Assembly (NCBI GenBank): GCA_900321335.1
Contig: ONVR01000124.1
Span: forward strand, 1-15,507
Length of the DNA: 15,507 nt
Direction: 5' to 3'
DNA from: an uncultured Eubacteriales bacterium
Lineage (GTDB): Bacteria > Bacillota > Clostridia > Oscillospirales > Oscillospiraceae
Below, piece by piece: positions 1 to 7,766 of this stretch. Under the pieces are notes generated by a model that was not told the DNA's origin, searched no databases, and saw only the letters and a program-made list of their open reading frames with translations. The stretch's first letter is position 1; every line of letters begins with the position of its first letter. Both the position numbers and the translations under genes were made by a program.

Positions 1-2
1 CC

Positions 3-335
3 TTTGACGGCGGCCATCTGGCGGGTCTTGGCGTGTGCGGGGAGTATCTGACCCTGTACCTGCGGGATTACAGCGTCGGAAATGTGGGACGGCTCGTGGT
101 CCTCGGTCCGGGAGGAAAGGAAGAGGCGACCCTGAGCAACGACCAGGAGGTCCGTGCCATGGCCTGCGGCGGCGGCAGCGTATACGTGCTCCGTCCGGAG
201 GGCCTGCAGGTCCTCTCCCGAAAACTGGAACAAAATCAGGTTTATGAAAACGCCGCCGGGGCGGGAAATGTAATTGTACTGGCTGACGGCTCTGCCGCGG
301 TGATCTTTTCCCACTCTGCCCAGGTGTTTTCGTAA
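3..335 (+). CDS. C-terminal part of a beta-propeller-like protein (probable DUF5711 family), 5' end outside window
   Basis: The reading frame is open from the left edge of the window and ends at TAA 333-335, so only about 110 C-terminal residues are present. The residues are rich in short beta-strand and turn patterns (glycine pairs followed by hydrophobic strands, such as ACGGGSVYVL and NVIVLADGSA), which look like the last blades of a WD40/PQQ-like propeller. I infer the DUF5711 family because such membrane-anchored propeller proteins occur next to cvpA in related Clostridia; no diagnostic motif is visible in this fragment. An in-frame GTG at 33 is internal, not a start, because coding continues upstream of it. 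The cvpA start follows 47 nt downstream, so the two are probably co-transcribed. The function is unknown. Confidence 0.6.
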   Translation, partial: FDGGHLAGLGVCGEYLTLYLRDYSVGNVGRLVVLGPGGKEEATLSNDQEVRAMACGGGSVYVLRPEGLQVLSRKLEQNQVYENAAGAGNVIVLADGSAAVIFSHSAQVFS

Positions 336-382
336 GTGTTGAGAGCAAATAATAATTGGGGTTGTACCCGGAGGAAAAAACG

Positions 383-1111
383 ATGAAAGTTGGACTTATC
401 ATTGACATCGCAATTCTGGTCATTCTGGTCATTTGCGGGTGGAACGGATTTAAAAACGGAATAATCCGCGGCATATGCGGTATAATTGCAGTGATACTGG
501 CCCTCTATGGCGCCTCCGTGGTGTCCAAGATGTATTCCAATGAGTTTACCAGTATGCTCAAGCCCTTTGTGGGCGGCATGATCGACCGGTCCATGGCCAA
601 GGTCCTGGGTACATATGCGGGCGAAGAGGGAGAGGGCGACACATCGGATCCCTCTGCCATCATCGTCCAGAACGAGAAAAACGTGTACGAGGTCTCCTTT
701 GCCACCCTGCGGGATCTGGGGCTGTCCACCAACGCGGCTGACAAGCTGGCCGACGAGGTGGCAGACGGCGTCAGCGCCGTTGGGCGGAATATGAATCAGT
801 ATCTGACCAAGCTGTTGTGCCAGCGCGTGTCCTACGTCTGCGTGTTCCTGCTGGCCTTCATTATCCTGGGAGCGATCCTGGGGATCATCGGCAACACCCT
901 GGACATTGTTTTCAGCCTGCCGGGATTGGGCATCGTGGACTCTGTCGGCGGAGCGATCTTCGGCGTGGTCAAGGGACTGCTGATCATTTTTGCCATTGCG
1001 ATGTTCCTCCGGTATACGGGACTTCTGCTCAAGGAGAACGTCATCGGGCAATCCATTGTCGTCAGCAAGCTGCTCAACAACAATCCGCTGGCGAATCTCA
1101 TCGGCATCTGA
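383..1111 (+). CDS. CvpA family integral membrane protein
   Basis: This 242-residue protein has two hydrophobic helices at the N-terminus (about residues 4-20 and 27-46), a polar central segment (about 50-150), and two more hydrophobic helices (about 155-175 and 190-215). That is the CvpA/colicin V production arrangement. The glycine-rich start (GWNGFKNGIIRGI) is typical of the family. CvpA proteins are bacterial inner-membrane proteins linked to envelope homeostasis, but their molecular role is poorly defined. I chose ATG 383 because a GGAGG at 370-374 lies 8 nt upstream. A TTG at 356 in the same frame would put the SD inside the gene and is less likely. It lies between the propeller-like gene and clpE on the same strand, and I see no convincing promoter directly in front of it. 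Confidence 0.82.
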   Translation: MKVGLIIDIAILVILVICGWNGFKNGIIRGICGIIAVILALYGASVVSKMYSNEFTSMLKPFVGGMIDRSMAKVLGTYAGEEGEGDTSDPSAIIVQNEKNVYEVSFATLRDLGLSTNAADKLADEVADGVSAVGRNMNQYLTKLLCQRVSYVCVFLLAFIILGAILGIIGNTLDIVFSLPGLGIVDSVGGAIFGVVKGLLIIFAIAMFLRYTGLLLKENVIGQSIVVSKLLNNNPLANLIGI

Positions 1112-1160
1112 CGAAGCCGATTTGTTTCAACCAATCGCATTTTTGTAAAGAGGTGTAATC

Positions 1161-3470
1161 ATGCAGCGAAACTATTGCGCTAGGTGTCATAAAAATCTGG
1201 CGGTGATTTACATTACCAAGATTGAAAACGGCACCTCAACCAACGAGGGCTACTGCCTCAAGTGTGCCAGGGAGCTGAACATCAAGCCCGTGGACGAGGT
1301 GATCAAGAAAATGGGGCTGACAGACGAAGAGCTGGACAACCTGACAGACGAGATGATGGAGGCCGTGCGGTCCATGGACGAGAGCATGGCCGAGGATAAC
1401 GGAGACTTTGATTCCGAGGAAGACGGCAGCAAGACCGCCACCTTCCCGTTTCTCAATAAACTTTTCAACGGTCCCGGCGGCCCGGGGAGCGGACAGGGTT
1501 ACGGCCAGGGAGAGACTGTGCGGCCCAACAGCGAACCGAGAGAGCGGGGCCGGAAAAAGCCCAAATATCTGGACAGCTACTGCAACAACCTGAACCAGCG
1601 GGCCGCGGAGGGCAAGCTGGACCGTCTTGTGGGACGGGAAGAGGAGATCGAGCGGGTGATCCAGATCCTCAACCGCCGGCAGAAGAACAATCCCTGCCTT
1701 ATCGGCGAGCCCGGCGTGGGCAAAACGGCCATCGCCGAGGGCCTTGCCAAGCGGATCTACGAGGGGAACGTGCCCTATAAGCTCCGGGACAAGGAGGTCT
1801 ACCTCATGGATATGACCGCCATGGTGGCGGGCACCCAATTCCGGGGGCAGTTTGAAGGCCGGATGAAGGGCCTTATCGAGGAGATCAAGGACCGGGGCAA
1901 CGTGATCCTGGTCATCGACGAGGTGCACAACCTGGTGGGAGCCGGAGACGCGGAGGGATCCATGAACGCGGCCAATATCCTCAAGCCGGCTCTGTCCCGG
2001 GGAGAGATCCAGGTCATCGGCGCCACCACCTTTGCCGAGTACCGCAAGCACATCGAAAAGGACTCCGCCCTGGAGCGGCGCTTCCAGCCGGTGACGGTGA
2101 ACGAGCCTTCCATCGAAGAGTCCATCGACATCCTCATGGGCATCCGGGAGTACTATGAAAACTACCACACGGTGAGGATCCCCGACGAGATCGCCCGTCA
2201 GGCGGTTATCCTGTCGGAGCGGTACATCACCGACCGTTTCCTGCCGGACAAGGCCATCGACCTGATCGACGAGGCCTGCTCCGACGTGAACCTGAAAAAC
2301 GAGAAGATCGCCAACTACAGCACCCTGCTCAAGGAACGGGACGACGTGGCCAAGGAGCGGGAGATGATCCTGTCCAAGGCCGTCACCAGCGACGATTACG
2401 AGCGCCTGGCGGAGCTTCGCAGCCGGGATATGCAGATCTCGGAGCAGATCAAGGCCTTTGACGAGGGCGGCTGGCCCCAGCTGGGCATTGATAACCTGGC
2501 CCGGGTCATTGAGCTGTGGACCAAGATCCCCGCAAGCTCCATCAAGGAGGACGAATTCAAGCGCCTGGCAGAGCTTGACAAGCGGCTCAAGGAGCACATT
2601 GTGGGACAGGACGAGGCCGTAGACACGGTCTGCGCCGCCATCCGCCGGAACCGGATCGGCATTTCCGCCAAGCGCAAACCCGCCTCTTTCATCTTTATGG
2701 GCTCTACCGGCGTGGGCAAGACGGAACTGGTCAAGCGTTTGGCTGAGGACATGTTCAACTCCCCCGATGCGCTGCTGCGCTTCGATATGACGGAATTTAT
2801 GGAAAAGCACACGGTCTCCCGGCTCATCGGATCGCCTCCCGGTTACGTGGGGTATGACGAGGCGGGACAGCTCACGGAGAAGATCCGCAGAAAGCCCTAT
2901 TCCGTGGTGCTCTTCGACGAGATCGAAAAGGCCCATCCGGACGTGTTGAACATCATGCTGCAGATTCTGGACGACGGACGTCTGACGGACGCCCATGGCC
3001 GGGTGGTGAATTTTGAAAACACGGTGATCATCATGACCACCAACGCCGGCAGCGACCGGAAAGAGGGCTTTGTGGGCTTCAACCGGACGGTGAACGAGCA
3101 GGGCCGCGAGCGGGCCATGAAGGCGCTCAACGACTTCCTGCGGCCGGAGTTTATCAACCGTGTGGACGCGGTGGTGTACTTCAACCACCTGACGGAAGAG
3201 AACTTCCAGGGCATCGCCCGGATCATGCTGGAGGAGCTGAAGACCTCCATGGCTGAGAAGAATCTGGAGCTGACCTACGATGAGAGCCTCATCGACTATC
3301 TGGTGAAAAAGGCGTACTCTTACACCTACGGCGCCAGAAACCTCCGCCGCACCATCCAGAGCGACGTGGAGGACGCCGTGGCCAATGAGATCATCGCCAA
3401 TTACGAGCATCCGATCCATAAGATCGGCGTCACCGTCAAGGATGACAAGGTACAGGTCCTGGGGGTGTAA
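1161..3470 (+). CDS. clpE: ATP-dependent Clp unfoldase with N-terminal zinc finger, ClpE-like
   Basis: This 769-residue Hsp100 unfoldase feeds substrates to ClpP in the cytoplasm. Domains in order: a CxxC...CxxC zinc finger (C6, C9, C32, C35), an acidic then Gly/Pro-rich linker (about 55-130), AAA+ module 1 (Walker A GEPGVGKT 182-189, Walker B ending in DE 253-254, arginines 306-307), a short UVR-like coiled middle domain (about 390-430), AAA+ module 2 (Walker A GSTGVGKT 514-521, Walker B ending in DE 586-587), a VGF tripeptide at 638-640 that matches the ClpP-docking loop, and a sensor-2 GARNLRR at 724-730. The paired Clp-N repeats of ClpC are absent. Zinc finger plus no Clp-N domain is the ClpE architecture. 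The start ATG 1161 has AAGAGG at 1148-1153. In Bacillus clpE is repressed by CtsR, but I see no tandem CtsR box in the 49 bases upstream, so it probably shares the cvpA transcript. A diverged ClpC paralogue is the alternative. Confidence 0.88.
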   Translation: MQRNYCARCHKNLAVIYITKIENGTSTNEGYCLKCARELNIKPVDEVIKKMGLTDEELDNLTDEMMEAVRSMDESMAEDNGDFDSEEDGSKTATFPFLNKLFNGPGGPGSGQGYGQGETVRPNSEPRERGRKKPKYLDSYCNNLNQRAAEGKLDRLVGREEEIERVIQILNRRQKNNPCLIGEPGVGKTAIAEGLAKRIYEGNVPYKLRDKEVYLMDMTAMVAGTQFRGQFEGRMKGLIEEIKDRGNVILVIDEVHNLVGAGDAEGSMNAANILKPALSRGEIQVIGATTFAEYRKHIEKDSALERRFQPVTVNEPSIEESIDILMGIREYYENYHTVRIPDEIARQAVILSERYITDRFLPDKAIDLIDEACSDVNLKNEKIANYSTLLKERDDVAKEREMILSKAVTSDDYERLAELRSRDMQISEQIKAFDEGGWPQLGIDNLARVIELWTKIPASSIKEDEFKRLAELDKRLKEHIVGQDEAVDTVCAAIRRNRIGISAKRKPASFIFMGSTGVGKTELVKRLAEDMFNSPDALLRFDMTEFMEKHTVSRLIGSPPGYVGYDEAGQLTEKIRRKPYSVVLFDEIEKAHPDVLNIMLQILDDGRLTDAHGRVVNFENTVIIMTTNAGSDRKEGFVGFNRTVNEQGRERAMKALNDFLRPEFINRVDAVVYFNHLTEENFQGIARIMLEELKTSMAEKNLELTYDESLIDYLVKKAYSYTYGARNLRRTIQSDVEDAVANEIIANYEHPIHKIGVTVKDDKVQVLGV

Positions 3471-3536
3471 GAGAACTGCTGCAGGCAGGCCAAGCGCCCG
3501 GAAAAGACGCATGAAGACGAACAAAAATCGAAAGGA

Positions 3537-3567
3537 AGCAGGCGTGACCAATTCGGTCACGCCTGCT
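3537..3567. terminator. Bidirectional intrinsic terminator between convergent genes
   Basis: Perfect 13-bp inverted repeat (3537-3549 with 3555-3567) around a 5-nt loop. On the plus strand it is followed by TTGTCT, on the minus strand by TCCTTTCGATTTTT. It lies between the clpE stop (3470) and the stop of the convergent oxidoreductase (3624), so it can end both transcripts. The U tracts are interrupted, so the strength is uncertain. Confidence 0.8.
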
Positions 3568-3623
3568 TTGTCTGCCTGTCTCCAATGGCGCGGCAAAAAC
3601 CGCCGCCCGAAAAACGTATGGGC

Positions 3624-4199
3624 TCAATCCAGGTCCATACCGGATATGGCCTCCGCTGCGGCACTTACAAGGGCGTCCGTGTCGGCACCTTCCAGGTCCA
3701 GGCCTGTGGCCTGGATCAGCCGGACATCGTCAATGCCGTAGTAATTCCGGGCAAGGGCCCGGATATATCCGAAACCAAATTCCTCCGGCACATAATTGCC
3801 CCCGGCTGTGGTCACAAAGAACAGCCGGCCTGCGCGGCAAAGGCCAAGGGGAACGCCCTCCTGGGTATAGCGGAAGGTGAGCCCAACCACGTTGATCTGC
3901 TCGAGATACTGCTTCAGGGCGGCAGGAAAGGAGAGGTCCCAATAGGGAGCCGCGATCACGACGGTTTCCGCCTCTGCAAACTGCCGGGCAAGGTCAAACA
4001 CCGGGGACTGAAATTCCCCGGCGGCGATCAGCCGGTCCCGCTGGGCAAGAAAATCCTCGTTGACGACGGGAAACGTCATCTCGTGCAGGCGGATCTCCGC
4101 ATAGGGCCGCTGCAGCCGGGTCAGCAGCTGCTCCGCCAGCTGCCGGGTCCGGGAGGCTTTTCGCACACAGGCATTGATAAACAGGATCGGTCTTTCCAT
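3624..4199 (-). CDS. Flavodoxin-fold NAD(P)H-dependent FMN oxidoreductase (AcpD/azoreductase-like)
   Basis: This 191-residue protein has the flavodoxin-2 layout: a first strand and FMN phosphate-binding turn (ILFINACVRKASRT, residues 5-18), an isoalloxazine loop APYWDLSFP at 84-92 followed by a helix, and a second flavin loop TTAGG at 130-134. Family members are small, soluble, often dimeric enzymes that use NAD(P)H to reduce quinones, azo compounds or similar acceptors; the true substrate cannot be read from sequence. I chose ATG 4199 because GAGGTG lies just upstream with a short spacer. An in-frame GTG at 4217 would put that SD inside the gene. It has a strong promoter of its own at 4235-4263, so it can be expressed separately from ypeB, and it ends at the shared terminator. 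Confidence 0.83.
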   Translation of the reverse strand: MERPILFINACVRKASRTRQLAEQLLTRLQRPYAEIRLHEMTFPVVNEDFLAQRDRLIAAGEFQSPVFDLARQFAEAETVVIAAPYWDLSFPAALKQYLEQINVVGLTFRYTQEGVPLGLCRAGRLFFVTTAGGNYVPEEFGFGYIRALARNYYGIDDVRLIQATGLDLEGADTDALVSAAAEAISGMDLD

Positions 4200-4234
4200 A
4201 CAGCACCTCGTAACCACCTGAATTTGTCGGAATG

Positions 4235-4263
4235 ATTATACCATCGCCGCCCGATTCGGTCAA
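4235..4263 (-). promoter_or_regulatory. Strong sigma-A promoter for the flavodoxin-fold oxidoreductase
   Basis: On the minus strand TTGACC (4263-4258) is separated by exactly 17 bp from TATAAT (4240-4235). A TGG precedes the TATAAT, giving an extended -10. The five-of-six -35, perfect -10 and ideal spacing make this the best housekeeping promoter in the window. The expected start is near 4228, about 29 nt before the ATG at 4199. Confidence 0.85.
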
Positions 4264-4283
4264 TGCCGTCTTCGCCTGCTGTG

Positions 4284-4305
4284 AGAGGGAGCGGAAGCCC
4301 CCTCT
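4284..4305 (-). terminator. Hairpin directly after ypeB, candidate terminator
   Basis: On the minus strand a 9-bp stem (with one G-U pair) closes a UUCC tetraloop, beginning at the last base position of the ypeB stop codon. There is no U tract after it, so it may be a weak terminator or a 3'-end stabilising hairpin rather than a classical terminator. Confidence 0.5.
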
Positions 4306-5624
4306 TATATGGTCAGGGTGCCGCTCTCGTCCTCCAACAGGATCAGGATCTTCTCCTGCTGGCCGGTAACGGCGTTGACGTAGATGAGATAGTGCTGTCC
4401 GCCTTCATTTTCACACTTGAACTCATGGCAGAACTTTTCATACTGCCCGTCCGTGGGGATCACGGACAGATCGTGGGAGAGGATGGTCAGAGAGCCGCCC
4501 ACCTGGTTTGCCGCCGTCTCCCGGTCCACCTCCGCCTCCGGAAGATCCCGCCGGGTGTGGCTCATCACGTAACCGAGACTTTCAAAGCCGGTGATTTCCC
4601 CGTTATCCAGGGCAACGGAGACCTTGACGAGATCCGTATAGCAGATCACGTCCTGCTGGCAGTAGGCAAAATTGGCGGTGAGAACGCCGCCGTGCACCAT
4701 ATAGTAGCTCTGGGCCATATCCGAAAACCCCTGTTTTTCCAGATACCGCAGGGCGATGCGCAAAGCGTCTTCCCGGGCGATGTTTTCCCGTTCAATTTTC
4801 CGGGGAGAGAGGATGTTGAGCAGAACGCCGCCCTGCCTGGTGATCTCCACGTACTTGTCCGCCCCGTTGATCCGGCAGGAAAAACCGTACACGGGAACGG
4901 TGCCGCCGCGCTGCTCACCGGCGGTGAGATCAGACGTCCCCACACCCAAAGCGGCGGCCGCGGCTTTTGCCGCCTGCTCCTGGGAGACCTCCTCCAGATC
5001 CGCCAGGAAAACGGGCGTTTTCTGCAGGATGTGCTCGGAGAAGGGACCGTCATAGATCAGATGGGGAATCTCGGGAAACTCGCTCTCGATGGTCTGAATG
5101 CTGTCGGAGAGTCGCGGAATCTCCGCCTCCGCACGCTCCAACTCAGACAGGGTGAGCGCTCCCGCATCCACATCGGTCATCAGTGCCTCCAGCTGATCAG
5201 CCAGGTCCCTGGCCGCCCGGGCCAGGGCCTGGAGGTTGTCGTACTGCTCCCGTGTGTAGCTTCCGCTTTTGGAGAGCATAAAGGCGTAGTCGCCGATCTT
5301 CCCCAGAAAGCCGGAGGTCCTGTCCAGAGCCACGCCGGACAGGGGCAGCTGCCCCATGGCGGCGTGGGCGGACATGGCCTTGCCGTATACGTCGGTACAC
5401 AGGGCGCTGACCATGGAGGGAGAGGTGGCGTACAGGCTTTTTTCCAGGGCGTTTGAGACCTCCCGCACTCCCGTCACCAGCTGATAAAAGGCGTGGTGAT
5501 TGCAGTTGTCAAGCTGCCGCTCACACCGGCGCAGACGCAGCTGGGATCGGCAGAGAAAGCCGCCCATAACGCAAAAGGCGGCCAGAAGAAAGGATAGAAG
5601 GCGGATCCGCCCACGCTTGCTCAT
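4305..5624 (-). CDS. ypeB: Spore germination protein YpeB
   Basis: This 439-residue protein has one N-terminal membrane anchor (about residues 7-24), a helical central region rich in Ala, Glu and Leu, the family signature PHLIYDGPFSEHI at 187-199, and C-terminal PepSY-like repeats (roughly 210-440, the last about 365-439). In Bacillus, YpeB is made in the forespore under sigma-G and is needed for the cortex-lytic enzyme SleB to be stably placed in the spore; its PepSY domains interact with SleB. Here the gene upstream is a small protein of unknown function and not sleB, so the partner must lie elsewhere. I chose ATG 5624 because AAGAGGTG lies 6 nt upstream. An in-frame GTG at 5633 lies within that SD. 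The SD is inside a hairpin and next to a sigma-G-like promoter, described separately. Confidence 0.9.
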   Translation of the reverse strand: MSKRGRIRLLSFLLAAFCVMGGFLCRSQLRLRRCERQLDNCNHHAFYQLVTGVREVSNALEKSLYATSPSMVSALCTDVYGKAMSAHAAMGQLPLSGVALDRTSGFLGKIGDYAFMLSKSGSYTREQYDNLQALARAARDLADQLEALMTDVDAGALTLSELERAEAEIPRLSDSIQTIESEFPEIPHLIYDGPFSEHILQKTPVFLADLEEVSQEQAAKAAAAALGVGTSDLTAGEQRGGTVPVYGFSCRINGADKYVEITRQGGVLLNILSPRKIERENIAREDALRIALRYLEKQGFSDMAQSYYMVHGGVLTANFAYCQQDVICYTDLVKVSVALDNGEITGFESLGYVMSHTRRDLPEAEVDRETAANQVGGSLTILSHDLSVIPTDGQYEKFCHEFKCENEGGQHYLIYVNAVTGQQEKILILLEDESGTLTI

Positions 5625-5626
5625 AA

Positions 5627-5670
5627 AAAACACCTCTTTTGGAACTATTATGTCCCAAAAGAGGTGTTTT
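5627..5670 (-). promoter_or_regulatory. Perfect 16-bp hairpin that sequesters the ypeB Shine-Dalgarno
   Basis: Plus-strand bases 5627-5642 are an exact inverted repeat of 5655-5670, with a 12-nt loop. In the minus-strand RNA the 5' arm carries CACCUCUU, a close copy of the 16S rRNA anti-SD tail, and the 3' arm carries the ypeB SD, AAGAGGUG. The stem is followed by a run of U and then the AUG at 5624, so the same structure could also act as an intrinsic terminator. It begins 2 nt after the stop codon of the upstream gene. Pairing is seen directly; its effect on expression is inferred. Confidence 0.75.
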
Positions 5671-5675
5671 ATTTA
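5646..5675 (-). promoter_or_regulatory. Candidate forespore sigma-G promoter for ypeB
   Basis: On the minus strand TAAATA (5675-5670) is followed after 17 bp by CATAATA (5652-5646). The Bacillus sigma-G consensus is about TGAATA, 17-18 bp, CATACTA, so 11 of 13 positions match with correct spacing. The -35 overlaps the stop codon of the upstream gene and the -10 lies in the loop of the SD hairpin. The predicted start near 5639 would give a leader of about 15 nt that contains the SD but not the 5' arm. Confidence 0.6.
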
Positions 5676-6259
5676 CTGTTGAATCTCCAGCGTGGCGGCA
5701 ATGGCGTTCAGCTCGCCCCAGGCGTCCGTATCGTCGGCGTCACACCCGATGACCAGACACACCGCGCCCCGGTCTGCGTCGATCAGCCAGGCCTGGCAGA
5801 CGGAATTGCCGTTGCCGGCATAGATCCGCTGGGCCTGATAAACGGTTCCCGGCAGGGCGTCAACGCCCATAAAGGTGATATCCGTATAGTCGATGAAATC
5901 GTCCAGATAGGCGGGCTTCAGCGCCGCGGCCTCCCGGTGGGGGATGATCTCCAGAGAGAGAAACGCATCGCCCTTTTCATAGACGGTTTTCCGCTCGTTG
6001 ACGGCGTTTTCGGCATAGTCCTCCGGTACACGGAGGGTGTACCCGGCGATAAACTCCCCGTCCTGGGTATACGAGCCGCTCTCTTCGGCGGCGTTTTCCA
6101 CAGCGGCATAGGTCTCCGCGGGCAATTCATCTCCGGTGAGGGGCTGCTGCTCCAGCGCGGCCATCATCCGGCGCCGCTGGATCAGATCGTAGCCCACCAT
6201 CAGAAGGGCCAGCACCAAAACGAGGCACAGCAGAAAGATCAGCGCCTTTTTTGCCCGCT

Positions 6260-6263
<4 letters not shown>
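5673..6263 (-). CDS. Small membrane-anchored protein of unknown function
   Basis: This 196-residue protein begins with a positively charged stretch and one hydrophobic helix (about residues 7-26), so it is probably anchored in the membrane with the rest outside the cytoplasm. No lipobox with a correctly placed cysteine is visible. The soluble part has alternating strands and ends with a pattern (ACLVI-like strand, then a Trp-containing helix and a final strand) that loosely resembles Mog1/PsbP-like folds; this is only an impression. The ATG at 6263 overlaps the gltX stop by 4 nt (ATGA), so translation is probably coupled to gltX. Its stop lies 2 nt before the SD hairpin of ypeB, so ribosomes ending here could influence that hairpin. 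I do not recognise a function. Confidence 0.8.
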
Positions 6264-7744
<1,481 letters not shown>

Positions 7745-7766
7745 GGGAATCCTTCCTTTCCGTGTG

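Noticed and set aside
336..382. A promoter in front of cvpA from the AATAATAAT stretch
   Set aside because: No acceptable -35 at 16-18 bp, and the upstream gene is on the same strand, so co-transcription is simpler.
1112..1160. A possible CtsR operator upstream of clpE
   Set aside because: No tandem GGTCAAA-type heptads are present in the gap.
1236..3596. A 786-codon open frame antisense to clpE
   Set aside because: It mirrors a clearly functional AAA+ gene. Its translation is low-complexity His/Val/Leu/Asp-rich with no recognisable motif, as expected from the complement of GC-rich codons.
3571..3623. A small GC-rich hairpin in the oxidoreductase 3' region
   Set aside because: Only about 5 bp with a 7-nt loop, much weaker than the 13-bp palindrome beside it.
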